Source: B13-G4 sp030606805 (lineage in GTDB: Bacteria > Desulfobacterota > Desulfobacteria > Desulfobacterales > ETH-SRB1). From it: a stretch of 10,330 bases of DNA. Both the position numbers and the translations under genes were made by a program. Under the pieces are notes generated by a model. That model saw nothing but the letters and a program-made list of their open reading frames with translations. It made no database searches and had not been told where the DNA came from. Shown in pieces: positions 1 through 7,910 of this stretch. The stretch's first letter is position 1. The number at the start of each line of letters is the position of its first letter. The stretch spans positions 1-10,330 of the forward strand of contig JAUWFS010000118.1 in the NCBI GenBank assembly GCA_030606805.1, given 5' to 3'.

Positions 1-6
1 AGTTAA

Positions 7-885
7 ATGAAAGAATTAATAATTATAAGCGGCAAGGGTGGAACCGGTAAAACCAGTTTAATGGCTGCATTTGCGTATCTTGCAGAAAACAAGGTGCTTT
101 GCGATGCAGATGTTGATGCAGCCGATCTTCACCTTATTACAGCTCCGGACATCCTGGAAAAACACGATTTTCAGGGTGGCAATACAGCCATTATAAACAA
201 AGATAAATGCACGGAATGCGGTCTCTGCATTGATTTATGCAAATGGGAGGCCATAAGCGAAACTTTCGAGGTTAATTCAATTGAATGTGAAGGTTGCGGC
301 GTATGCGTTTATTTCTGTCCTGAAAAAGCAATAGACTTTCCTCTGAATACTTGCGGAGAGTGGTATATTTCTGATACGCGTTTCGGCCCACTGGTACATG
401 CAAGGCTTGGTATAGCTGAAGAAAATTCAGGCAGGCTTGTATCGCTTGTAAGAAATGAAGCCAAAAAACTTGCAGAAGAAAAGGGGCTTGATCTAATTCT
501 TACTGACGGCCCTCCGGGAATAGGCTGTCCGGTAATTGCTTCCATAGGCGGAGCCGACGCTGTACTTGTTGTTACAGAACCTAGTGTATCCGGAAAACAC
601 GATATGCAGCGGGTTGTCCAACTAGCCAATCACTTCAAGGTGCCGGCTTTTCTATGCGTCAACAAATTTGATCTCAATAAAGGCATTACTGATGAAATAG
701 AAAAATTCGCCAAAGAAAAAGGTTTGACCTGTTTAGGATATATACCTTTTGATCAAATTTTTACAAAAGCCATGGTCCAGGGACAAACAATATTTGAATA
801 TGATTCAGATTCTGTGACTGGTCAGGCTATACGAAAGCTCTGGGGAAGTCTTTTAACGCACCTTCGTGCGGACATGAGTGCCTAA
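7..885 (+). CDS. MinD/Mrp-superfamily P-loop ATPase with inserted 2[4Fe-4S] ferredoxin domain
   Basis: A 292-residue cytoplasmic ATPase. The deviant Walker A motif GKGGTGKT lies at residues 9-16 with the signature lysine K10. A DxD-type stretch (CDADVDAAD) follows at 32-40, and the Walker B/switch region LILTDGPPGIG is near 163-173. Between these sits a ferredoxin insert with two CxxCxxCxxxC motifs (C68/C71/C74/C78 and C94/C97/C100/C104-P). Proteins of this architecture are common in anaerobic bacteria and archaea, often in tandem pairs beside other Fe-S or metal-cofactor genes. A role in Fe-S or metallocofactor assembly is inferred by analogy and unproven. Only six bases precede the ATG, so its ribosome binding site and any upstream partner are out of view. 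The last codons (Ser-Ala-stop) lie inside the inverted-repeat element that begins at 877, so the native C-terminus may have been altered slightly by that element. The family call is firm; the substrate is unknown. Confidence 0.93.
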   Translation: MKELIIISGKGGTGKTSLMAAFAYLAENKVLCDADVDAADLHLITAPDILEKHDFQGGNTAIINKDKCTECGLCIDLCKWEAISETFEVNSIECEGCGVCVYFCPEKAIDFPLNTCGEWYISDTRFGPLVHARLGIAEENSGRLVSLVRNEAKKLAEEKGLDLILTDGPPGIGCPVIASIGGADAVLVVTEPSVSGKHDMQRVVQLANHFKVPAFLCVNKFDLNKGITDEIEKFAKEKGLTCLGYIPFDQIFTKAMVQGQTIFEYDSDSVTGQAIRKLWGSLLTHLRADMSA

Positions 886-1079
886 AGTGAGTTAAAGTAT
901 ATTAAAGTGCCTAAAGTTAAGGAATTCTGCCATCTTATACCTGCCTGCCGGCAGACATGTTCCTTAAGTCATCAATTCACGAAAGGGACAAACTCCTGTA
1001 GCTTTGGGTTATCAATTAACACGCCGAAGGCGTACCTCAACTTTAGACATTTTAGAGCACTTTAGGCATTTTGGGCACT
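877..1079. repeat. Inverted-repeat element A between convergent genes
   Basis: About 203 bp bounded by imperfect inverted arms of roughly 45 nt (877-922 and 1035-1079). Both arms, read inward, begin AGTGCC and contain repeated CTAAAGT-type units, ending in CTAAAGTTAAGG (left) or CTAAAGTTGAGG (right). The interior holds the palindrome CTGCCGGCAG (943-952 region) and a perfect small hairpin ACGCC-GAA-GGCGT at 1021-1033. The left arm supplies the TAA stop of the ATPase, and the right arm overlaps the TAG stop of recD2. No U-tract typical of an intrinsic terminator follows either arm. It could be a non-autonomous mobile element (MITE) or a structured intergenic repeat acting between converging transcripts. 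No transposase or clear target duplication is visible. Confidence 0.65.
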
Positions 1080-3261
1080 AAATCCTCAACCTCTGTTTCA
1101 AATACGTATACCTTTTCTGTGTTTTATTGTTTTTTATTCCGATTGCCAGCGCCTTCCTGGTACCAACTATCACGACAAGGCTTTTACCCCTGGTAACAGC
1201 CGTATAGATAAGGTTGCGCTGCAATAGCATATAATGCTGAATAAGTATGGGTATCACTACGGCTGGATATTCGGAGCCCTGGGATTTATGTACTGAAACA
1301 GCATATGCCAGAACGATTTCATCTAAATCGGCGAACTCATAGACGACTTCCCGGCCGTCAAAAGAAATAACAAGCGCCTGTTCATCTGCATTTATCTTTG
1401 TAATCTTTCCTATATCACCATTAAAAACCTCTTTGTCATAATTATTTTTGATCTGCATAACTTTATCATTAATTCTAAATCCTCTATCCCCTCTAATAAT
1501 AATATTTTCACCCGGGTTTAAAGCTTCCTGCAATTTTTTGTTGAGATTTCCAGCACCTGCCACACCTCTATGCATGGGAGTCAAAACCTGGATATCTTCA
1601 ACAGGATCAAAATTAAACCGCCTGGGTATGCGCTCCCTTGTCAGTTCCAGTATAATTTCAAGTACCTTTTCCGGGTCTTCCTGCTGGATAAAATAAAAAT
1701 CATTTGCGCGATCAGATGGAGCAGGTGTTTTAAAAGATGGGATAATTCCGTCGTTTATCTTATGAGCATTAACAATAATCCGGCTGCCTTTGGCCTGGCG
1801 AAAGATCTCGTTAAGCTTGACCACAGATACGGATCCGGATTCAATAATATCATTTAGAATAGATCCGGCCCCGACAGAAGGTAGCTGATTAACATCGCCC
1901 ACAAGAATAAAGGTAGCCCTGGGGGGAACGGCCTTTAACAGGTGATGCATCAGAATCGTGTCAATCATAGATGCTTCATCAACTATCAGAAGGTCGCAAT
2001 CAAGCGGTTTTTTCTCGTTTTTCTGAAATCCGCCTTTTTGAAAACTGAATTCAAGGAGCCGGTGAATTGTCCTGGCTTCATAGCCGGTGGTCTCGCTCAT
2101 GCGTTTTGCGGCCCTGCCTGTGGGAGCTGCAAGCATTATTTTAAGCTTCAGCCTTGAAAAAATCTTAATAATCGCATTTATAATTGTTGTCTTGCCTGTA
2201 CCCGGCCCGCCGGTAATTACAACTACCTTGTTTTCAACAGAACATCTTAATGCTTCAAGCTGTTTTTCTGCCAGGTTAATAGAAAGCTGTTTTTGAACCC
2301 ATTCTACTGCTCGATCCAAATCAATATTGCGGAAAGATTTTGGCGCTCCAATCAGGGTTTTCAGCCGGAAAGCAATACTGGTTTCGCAAACATAATATTT
2401 TTCCAGATAAACTGCCTTATTGTTTTCTCTGAACTCCTCAATTTTATCATTCAGGTCCTCAATTATTATTTTTTTATCAACAACAATGCTGCCCAATGCT
2501 TTTGCAACAACTTCTCTGTCCACCTGAAGAATTTCCCGGCATTTTTCTAAAAGAAGCTCATAAGGATAATAAACATGTCCTTCATCAGCCATCTGATGGA
2601 GAACATATTGTATCCCTGCTTCAGCCCTTAACGTGGAATCTTTTGAAAATCCAAGTTTTTCAGCAATTCCGTCCGCAATCACGAAACCAATCCCGAAGAT
2701 GTCTGCTGCAAGCCGATATGGATTCTCCTGGACCACGGCTATTGACTGGTTTCCATACTGCCTGAATATCTTTGTTGCATAACCTGAACTTACGCCGTAT
2801 GTTTGCAGAAACAGCATTACATCCCGGATTTCTTTCTGCTCATCCCAGGCTGTCCTGATCATTTCTATCCGCTTCTTTCCAATACCATCTACCTGAGCTA
2901 ATTTCTCAATTTCATTTTCTATTATGTCCAGCGAATTTTCCCCGAATTTCTTTACGATTCGGCCCGCCATTACTGGGCCTATGCCCTTTATAAGCCCGGA
3001 ACCAAGATATCTCTGGATTCCATAAAGTGTTGCAGGTACGGCTGTTCTATAACTCACAAGCTTGAACTGTTCACCATATTTGGGATGAGTAGTCCACTCC
3101 CCCTGCATTTTTATGATCTCTCCGGGCATTGGAGACATAAGATTTCCAACCACTGTTACCAGATCTCTCCGGCCGGGCACTTTAACCCTTGCGATTGTAA
3201 ATCCGTTTTCTTCATTAGAATAAGTTATTCGTTCAATCTGACCGGTAAGATTATCAAGCAT
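1078..3261 (-). CDS. recD2: RecD2-type SF1B DNA helicase (ATP-dependent 5'-3' helicase)
   Basis: At 727 residues this matches the usual length of stand-alone RecD2, which unwinds DNA 5'-3' and acts in repair without RecB or RecC. The N-terminal third has an OB-like start and helix-hairpin-helix segments (GLIKGIGPVMAGRIVKKFG near 89-107, VDGIGKKR near 124-131), characteristic of RecD2 rather than RecD. Helicase motifs run in order: Walker A GGPGTGKT 351-358, TGRAAKRM 381-388, Walker B IVDEAS 426-431, motif III VGDVNQLPSVGAG 454-466, FRQ 487-489, VHKSQGSEYP 657-666 and the arginine-bearing YTAVTRGKS near 686-694. All key residues look intact. No recB or recC is nearby. The ATG at 3261 has only a weak AGAG-like binding site upstream. 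The gene diverges from rtcA, and its stop overlaps element A. Confidence 0.96.
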   Translation of the reverse strand: MLDNLTGQIERITYSNEENGFTIARVKVPGRRDLVTVVGNLMSPMPGEIIKMQGEWTTHPKYGEQFKLVSYRTAVPATLYGIQRYLGSGLIKGIGPVMAGRIVKKFGENSLDIIENEIEKLAQVDGIGKKRIEMIRTAWDEQKEIRDVMLFLQTYGVSSGYATKIFRQYGNQSIAVVQENPYRLAADIFGIGFVIADGIAEKLGFSKDSTLRAEAGIQYVLHQMADEGHVYYPYELLLEKCREILQVDREVVAKALGSIVVDKKIIIEDLNDKIEEFRENNKAVYLEKYYVCETSIAFRLKTLIGAPKSFRNIDLDRAVEWVQKQLSINLAEKQLEALRCSVENKVVVITGGPGTGKTTIINAIIKIFSRLKLKIMLAAPTGRAAKRMSETTGYEARTIHRLLEFSFQKGGFQKNEKKPLDCDLLIVDEASMIDTILMHHLLKAVPPRATFILVGDVNQLPSVGAGSILNDIIESGSVSVVKLNEIFRQAKGSRIIVNAHKINDGIIPSFKTPAPSDRANDFYFIQQEDPEKVLEIILELTRERIPRRFNFDPVEDIQVLTPMHRGVAGAGNLNKKLQEALNPGENIIIRGDRGFRINDKVMQIKNNYDKEVFNGDIGKITKINADEQALVISFDGREVVYEFADLDEIVLAYAVSVHKSQGSEYPAVVIPILIQHYMLLQRNLIYTAVTRGKSLVVIVGTRKALAIGIKNNKTQKRYTYLKQRLRI

Positions 3262-3299
3262 AAATTTCTCTATACAATATTTTTATAATTGATGATATA

Positions 3300-3464
3300 C
3301 AGAAATTTACAAACTCGTAACACTTCAGCTTTTTGAAACAAACCAGATACGCGTGAACTTCAGGTGTGATACATTCAAAACAGGAAACTGTTTGAGCGTA
3401 TTAGATATCGTTAAGAAAGAATCCGGTTATATTTCAAAGCGCTAAAGTGTTACGTAAATTTCTG
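3300..3464. repeat. Long imperfect hairpin element B between recD2 and rtcA
   Basis: About 165 bp folding on one axis of symmetry near position 3385. The outer arms are CAGAAATTTAC plus GTAACACT on the left (3300-3324, split by the six bases AAACTC) and their 19-nt uninterrupted complement on the right (3446-3464). Inward, a diverged stem pairs TTTTTGAAA (about 3332-3340) with TTTCAAAGC. The centre is a perfect stem AAACAG-GAAA-CTGTTT (3378-3393) with a GNRA-type loop, extended by ATAC/GTAT. The right end lies 20 nt before the rtcA ATG, so the element probably lies within the rtcA leader or promoter region and may carry or disturb promoters for both flanking genes. A MITE or structured leader RNA are both possible. 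Confidence 0.65.
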
Positions 3465-3484
3465 ATCATAAAAAAAGGAAACAA

Positions 3485-4504
3485 ATGGTAATTATTGACG
3501 GATCTGTTGGCGAAGGTGGGGGTCAAATATTAAGGACATCGCTCGCCTTATCTTTGTGTTTAGGCATTCCTTTTAAAATAACAAACATTCGTGCGCACAG
3601 AAAAAAACCCGGGCTCAGGCGACAGCACCTTGTGTGCGTGAATGCTGCTGCCCAAATAGGCAAAGCCAAAGTTAAAGGAGCAAAACAGGGGCATCAGGAA
3701 TTGACATTTATTCCTGCGGACATAGCCCCGGGCAATTATCACTTTGACATAGGTACAGCAGGGAGCACAACCCTTGTGCTGCAAACCATACTTCCTGCCT
3801 TGATGATAGCAAAAGGGCCATCGACATTGATACTCGAAGGAGGCACGCATAACCCTTTTGCACCCACTTTTGACTTTATACAGCGGGTCTTCATTCCCGT
3901 GATTAACAGCATGGGGCCGAAAATCAATGCCCAACTGAAACGTCCAGGGTACTATCCCAAAGGAGGCGGCAGACTGAATATAACAATTCAGCCTGCTGAC
4001 AAACTTCGGACATTTCATATCAACCAGCGCGGAGAAATTAGTAAATGTACCGCTAAGGCCGTTGTTGCCGGCCTGCCACGTCATATAGCCGAACGGGAAC
4101 TCGGAGTAATTAAACAAAAGCTGGGATGGAATAATGAATGTCTCCAAGTTATTGAACAACCTGCCGATATGGGGCCCGGCAACGTCGTCTGCATTGAAAT
4201 TAAAAGCAAACATATTACAGAAATATTTACCGGTTTTGGCAAAAAAGGCGTGAGAGCGGAAGATGTGGCAAAAATTGCCGCCAATGCAGCCATTCGCTAT
4301 CTGGAAGCCGGGGTCCCTGTTGGCAAATATCTGGCGGATCAGCTCTTATTGCCTTTAGCGCTCTCAGGTGGCGGATCTTACACAACACTAAAGCCTACTC
4401 TGCATACAAAAACAAATTCCGACGTAATTAAGCTTTTTTTGGATATTAATATAAATATAAATCAAACCAGCGAAGATGTCTGGAGCATTTCTACTTCAAC
4501 CTAA
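3485..4504 (+). CDS. rtcA: RNA 3'-terminal phosphate cyclase
   Basis: A 339-residue RtcA, which converts RNA 3'-phosphates to 2',3'-cyclic phosphates using ATP through a covalent enzyme-AMP intermediate. Visible signatures are DGSVGEGGGQILRTSLALS (5-23), RRQHLVCVNAA (45-55), FDIGTAGSTTLVLQ (87-100), the GGTHNPFAPTFDF stretch (119-131), RPGYYPKGGG (153-162) and GFGKKGVRAEDVA (250-262). His307 in the LHTKTN context corresponds to the nucleophilic histidine near the C-terminus of E. coli RtcA. Length and order are typical of the family. The start is supported by AAGGA six bases before the ATG. There is no adjacent rtcB ligase or rtcR regulator and no obvious sigma-54 (-24/-12) promoter, unlike the E. 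coli arrangement. The gene starts just downstream of hairpin element B. Functional assignment is secure. Confidence 0.96.
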   Translation: MVIIDGSVGEGGGQILRTSLALSLCLGIPFKITNIRAHRKKPGLRRQHLVCVNAAAQIGKAKVKGAKQGHQELTFIPADIAPGNYHFDIGTAGSTTLVLQTILPALMIAKGPSTLILEGGTHNPFAPTFDFIQRVFIPVINSMGPKINAQLKRPGYYPKGGGRLNITIQPADKLRTFHINQRGEISKCTAKAVVAGLPRHIAERELGVIKQKLGWNNECLQVIEQPADMGPGNVVCIEIKSKHITEIFTGFGKKGVRAEDVAKIAANAAIRYLEAGVPVGKYLADQLLLPLALSGGGSYTTLKPTLHTKTNSDVIKLFLDINININQTSEDVWSISTST

Positions 4505-4580
4505 ACTTAGGAACGGGGCGAAAACTCAAAATACCTGAAATTATAGTCAGTTAGATTCTATTCTCAAATCGAAAATTTTT

Positions 4581-4608
4581 AGCAGTCAGCAGTTAGCTTT
4601 TAGCAATT
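4581..4608. repeat. Short heptanucleotide tandem repeat (AGCNNTT-like)
   Basis: Four consecutive 7-nt units start with AGC: AGCAGTC, AGCAGTT, AGCTTTT and AGCAATT. The last unit overlaps the stop codon of the minus-strand relic next to it. The rest of the 102-bp stretch after rtcA shows no gene. The units are degenerate, so this is a weak call. Confidence 0.4.
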
Positions 4609-4822
4609 AACCTACAAGCCTGTATTTCCGTGTCTTTCTTTTTGTCTTGAATTCCAGAGCCTTTACTTTAAATTTATCAGTAATTTCCTTTAGAAACTCC
4701 TGTTTCCATTTGTCATGTTCTTTGAAATGCTTTCCTTTAGGTTCGATAACTATCTGATAGGTGAGCATATTGCCATAGGAACGTATCTCTTTTGTCTTGA
4801 CACACAATCCGCTTCTTGCCAT
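4607..4822 (-). pseudogene. C-terminal relic resembling the nuclease end of a type III restriction enzyme (Res) subunit
   Basis: This minus-strand reading frame encodes 71 residues from the ATG at 4822, or 76 from a TTG at 4837 that has AGGA nine bases upstream. The stretch LTYQIVIEPKGKHFKEHDKWKQ (20-41) followed by EFLKEI resembles the conserved C-terminal segment of type III restriction Res subunits, where E-x-K (E27, K29 here) is part of the PD-(D/E)XK nuclease site and the lysine/tryptophan segment follows. The ending KYRLVG also resembles Res C-termini, which usually continue a few residues further. No helicase motifs or preceding PD motif are present. The frame stays open upstream but runs antisense through the FIST gene and looks non-homologous. 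Most likely this is a fragment left after deletion of a restriction gene; a small functional protein is less likely. Homology is from recognition of the motif, not from a search. Confidence 0.5.
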
Positions 4823-4919
4823 ATGTATATATTTCAAAAGCAAGTTCCTGTTTGTATCTGTAAAACCAAATACCGTGAACAGATAAAACGTGCCAGGCAA
4901 GATCAATCTGAGGCAAAAA

Positions 4920-4926
4920 GGGGAGG
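4920..4926 (+). promoter_or_regulatory. Ribosome binding site fixing the FIST gene start
   Basis: GGGGAGG is followed by an 8-nt spacer and the ATG at 4935. This favours 4935 over the earlier in-frame ATG at 4890, which has no comparable site. Confidence 0.8.
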
Positions 4927-4934
4927 TTTTTACA

Positions 4935-6182
4935 ATGGGAACCAGGCTCGCAACCGGGTTGAGCAAGGCCAAAAAAAGCGCTGTAGCGGCTAAAGAAGCT
5001 GTCATGATGGCAAAGGAGAAATTGGAAGGAGGTCGAGTTGATCTGTCCATGGTGTATGCCTCCACTGAATACGACTACAGGGAAGTAGTGGATACTGTGA
5101 GAAAAGCCACAAACAATACGCCACTGATCGGAGCTTCTTCTACAGGAGAGTTTACTGAGGAACGGGTTGAAAGGGGAAGTGTGGCCGTTGGTTTGCTCTC
5201 GTCGGACGACATTAAGGTCTTTACTGCTCTGGCAAAAGGGGTAAAAGAAGAACCTGAGGCAGCAATGAGAAAAGTTGCAGCCGGTCTCCGCCATAAGCTT
5301 GAAGGCTATCCCCATCTGACTGCCATTATCCTGGTTGATGGTCTGTCCGGTGTAGGAGAAGAAATTGCCTTAATGACTTCATATCTTCCCGCTCGCAAAC
5401 TCAAAGCTGTCGGAGGCATGGCCGGCGATGATTTCAAGATGGAAAAGACCTTTGTCTTTTCTGATGATAAAGTGTGTACGAATGCGCTCAGCGTCTGCCT
5501 TCTTGCCTCAAAAATGCCTTTATTTACCGGTATGAAACCTGGACACACCCCTCTGAGCGGAAAGTTGAGGGCAAGCAGGACAGAAGGTAATGTATTGTAT
5601 GAAATAAATGGCAGACCGGCGTGGGAGATATGGAAAAAAGAGACAGCCCATGCAGCGCTAAAGAGGGGTATAGATGTGGAACAACTCAAAACGCCCACAG
5701 AAATTGCATGGTTCTTCACTAATTACATGCTTGGCCTGTCTACAGGAAAAGAAGATCAATATAAGATAAGATGGCCTGAAAGTCTGAACCAAGACGGCTC
5801 TCTCAATTTTACGTGCGGTATTATTCAAGGGTCGGTTTTTCGTATTATGGATGGAGGTAATCTGGAAAACCAGATCAATGCGCTTGAGAAGGCCGCCGGC
5901 ATGGCCAGGGAATCTGCAAAAAATGCAGGTTATTCTGAATTTGCCGGTATTATCGTCTTTGACTGCGCTCACAGGCAATTGATGCTGGGTGACAGGTTCT
6001 CCGAGGCCGTGGACCGGTTCAAAAAAACATTTCCGGCTGTTCCAGTGTTGGGCTGGGAGACGTATGGTGAAATCAGCATAGAGCCGGGGGAGTTCAGCGG
6101 ATTTCATAACACCACTTCTGTGGTCTTATTGCTGCCGAGCAGCACAGCAAAAGAGGTTTACATTGCAAATAAAAAAGGATGA
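4935..6182 (+). CDS. FIST-domain (FIST_N + FIST_C) sensory protein
   Basis: A 415-residue protein of the FIST family, predicted ligand-binding sensory domains found with signalling proteins. The N-terminal FIST region covers about 35-215 and includes IGASSTGEF (65-73) and GGMAGDDF (160-167). The C-terminal FIST_C region covers about 220-400 and includes FDCAHRQLMLG (342-352), LGWETYGEI (372-380) and GFHNTTSVVLLL (389-400). The first 34 residues form a lysine/alanine-rich amphipathic stretch. No signal peptide or membrane segment is evident, so it is probably cytoplasmic. The downstream hybrid kinase overlaps its 3' end by 20 nt, implying co-transcription and translational coupling, and makes it likely that this protein supplies the ligand input to that kinase. 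The ligand is unknown; small molecules such as amino acids have been proposed for the family. No clear promoter was recognised upstream. Confidence 0.9.
   Translation: MGTRLATGLSKAKKSAVAAKEAVMMAKEKLEGGRVDLSMVYASTEYDYREVVDTVRKATNNTPLIGASSTGEFTEERVERGSVAVGLLSSDDIKVFTALAKGVKEEPEAAMRKVAAGLRHKLEGYPHLTAIILVDGLSGVGEEIALMTSYLPARKLKAVGGMAGDDFKMEKTFVFSDDKVCTNALSVCLLASKMPLFTGMKPGHTPLSGKLRASRTEGNVLYEINGRPAWEIWKKETAHAALKRGIDVEQLKTPTEIAWFFTNYMLGLSTGKEDQYKIRWPESLNQDGSLNFTCGIIQGSVFRIMDGGNLENQINALEKAAGMARESAKNAGYSEFAGIIVFDCAHRQLMLGDRFSEAVDRFKKTFPAVPVLGWETYGEISIEPGEFSGFHNTTSVVLLLPSSTAKEVYIANKKG
6151..6156 (+). promoter_or_regulatory. Ribosome binding site for the TTG start of the hybrid kinase
   Basis: AAGAGG lies inside the FIST coding sequence, six bases before the TTG at 6163. 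It supports TTG as the kinase start; the nearby ATG at 6179 is out of frame and meets a stop at its third codon. Confidence 0.65.
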
Positions 6183-7896
6183 GTTGATAGGCGCCTATGC
6201 TCAAAGTATCGGAATAGAAACAGCGAGAGAACTCATTGACAAGAAAATAGCCGACTCAGCATTGGAAAACAGGGAAATTTACTCCAGCGAAGAGGCAGCC
6301 AGGATATGCGGTGAATTGGCGAATGAAGAGGGGCTAATCCGAATACTCGCACAGAATTTCCTGCTTCAATTGGAGCGAAACAGGGCGGAAGAGCAGGAGC
6401 TATTACTCGACAATATAGAGGCCCAAGTCTGGTATTTGACGGACGTGGAGACCTACGGCATCGTAAACAAAGCCATGGCAGACTTTTGGGGGATGCAAAA
6501 GGAGAATTTGGAAGGTAAGAAGTTACGGGACATACTTAGTAAAGAAGAAGCCAGGGCTTGCATTACCTTTAACAAAGAAATATTTCGGGGAAAAAAACAG
6601 ATCCGGACCGAGCAGTGGTTGAAGAACGGCAAAGAAGAGCCCCATGCATTCTATGTTGTAAGAACACCTAAATTGGACAACAACGGGAATATCGAATACG
6701 TGGTCTGTACAGCACATGACATCACCGAACGTAAACGAATGGAAAAAGAAAAAAAGAAACTCGAAGCCCGGCTCCGGCAAGCCCAAAAGATGGAAGCTAT
6801 CGGCACACTTGCTGGAGGCATTGCCCATGATTTTAATAATATCCTCTTCCCTATTCTTGGATATTCAGAAATGCTGATGAATGATGCTCCTGATAACAGC
6901 GACCTCAAGCGTGATTTGAGTATGATTTTCAATGGGACGAAACGCGCCAGGGATCTGGTCAAACAGATACTCGCTTTTAGTCGTCAACGGGAATATGACT
7001 TAAAACCGATTAAAGTGCATCTTGTTGTCAAAGAAACTTTAAAACTGATTAGGTCTTCAATACCTGCCACTATTGATATCATGCAGAATATCATAGATTG
7101 CGAATTAGTTATGGCGGATTACACCCAAATTCATCAAGTTGCTATGAATCTGCTCACCAATGCCTATCATGCCATGGAAAAAAAAGGCGGCAAGCTCAAG
7201 GTGACCTTAAAAGAGGTTGATTTGAGGGCTGATGATTTAAAAGGTATGCCACCTGGAACATATGTTCGTCTTACGATAAGCGACACAGGCATTGGTATGG
7301 ATCAGAGTACAATAGACCGCATATTCGACCCCTATTTTACAACTAAAAAAGAGGGTAAAGGCACTGGTTTGGGACTTGCGGTTGTCCACGGCATTATTAA
7401 AAGTCATGGCGGACATATCAGCGTGTATAGCGAACTTGGCAAGGGATCTGAATTTCATGTTTACCTGCCTGTGATAAAAGCCCAACAGGAAACAAAGCAA
7501 ATTGAAATACAGCCCATTAAAAAAAGCAATGAACGTATCCTTGTTGTTGATGATGAAAAAATGGTTGTTGAAATTCAACAGAAAATGTTAAAGCGGCTCG
7601 GATATGATGTTACATCCTGTACCAGCAGCGTTGAAGCGCTAAAGGCATTCCAGGCAAATCCGGATAATTTTGATCTTATCATCACCGATATGACCATGCC
7701 CAACATGACCGGTGATCAATTGGCTCAAAAAATAATGGAAATCAGAACCGATATTCCGATTATTCTTTGCAGCGGATTCAGCGAGAAGATGTCGAACGAA
7801 AAGGCAAAATCCTTAGGTATTAAAAAATTTTTAATGAAGCCTGTATTGATAAAAGATCTTTCAATTACTATTCGTAGAGCACTTGATAGTAAATAA
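6163..7896 (+). CDS. Soluble PAS-sensor hybrid histidine kinase with C-terminal receiver
   Basis: 577 residues from a TTG start overlapping the FIST gene. Order of domains: a small helical N-terminal domain (about 1-70, of a type I cannot name), a PAS domain with PAC-like end (about 78-190, ending DITERKRMEKEKKK), a short coiled coil, the dimerisation/phosphoacceptor region with GGIAHDFNN (phosphoacceptor H222), and an HATPase domain with N box NLLTNAYHAM (329-338), G1 DTGIGM (374-379), F box FDPYFTTK (388-395) and G2 GKGTGLGLA (398-406). A receiver follows at about 457-575 with D463/D464, phosphoacceptor D509, S537 and K559. All catalytic residues are present. There are no transmembrane segments, so it is cytoplasmic and plausibly takes input from the FIST protein as well as PAS. 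No DNA-binding output or separate regulator is encoded next to it, so its downstream target is unknown. Confidence 0.93.
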   Translation: MQIKKDELIGAYAQSIGIETARELIDKKIADSALENREIYSSEEAARICGELANEEGLIRILAQNFLLQLERNRAEEQELLLDNIEAQVWYLTDVETYGIVNKAMADFWGMQKENLEGKKLRDILSKEEARACITFNKEIFRGKKQIRTEQWLKNGKEEPHAFYVVRTPKLDNNGNIEYVVCTAHDITERKRMEKEKKKLEARLRQAQKMEAIGTLAGGIAHDFNNILFPILGYSEMLMNDAPDNSDLKRDLSMIFNGTKRARDLVKQILAFSRQREYDLKPIKVHLVVKETLKLIRSSIPATIDIMQNIIDCELVMADYTQIHQVAMNLLTNAYHAMEKKGGKLKVTLKEVDLRADDLKGMPPGTYVRLTISDTGIGMDQSTIDRIFDPYFTTKKEGKGTGLGLAVVHGIIKSHGGHISVYSELGKGSEFHVYLPVIKAQQETKQIEIQPIKKSNERILVVDDEKMVVEIQQKMLKRLGYDVTSCTSSVEALKAFQANPDNFDLIITDMTMPNMTGDQLAQKIMEIRTDIPIILCSGFSEKMSNEKAKSLGIKKFLMKPVLIKDLSITIRRALDSK

Positions 7897-7910
7897 TGCT
7901 GATTCAAGTA

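Noticed and set aside
309..629. 106-codon minus-strand frame opposite the Fe-S ATPase
   Set aside because: Shadow of the strongly supported ATPase gene; composition reflects its antisense.
877..1079. CRISPR array or intrinsic terminator in the repeat-rich convergent gap
   Set aside because: Units are inverted and irregular with no spacers, and no GC-rich stem followed by a T-run is present.
3465..3484. Sigma-54 promoter expected for an RtcR-controlled rtcA
   Set aside because: No TGGCAC-N5-TTGC-like sequence is seen anywhere in the 3262-3484 gap, and no rtcR is adjacent.
3560..4213. 217-codon open frame on the minus strand opposite rtcA
   Set aside because: It is fully antisense to a clearly identified rtcA, its translation shows no recognisable motif, and no good ribosome binding site supports it.
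4823..5065. Upstream extension of the Res-like relic to a 152-codon frame
   Set aside because: The added part is antisense to the FIST gene and unlike Res proteins; only the part downstream of 4822 (or TTG 4837) looks protein-like.
4737..5315. 192-codon minus-strand open frame opposite the FIST gene
   Set aside because: Cysteine/phenylalanine-rich low-plausibility translation antisense to a well-supported gene.
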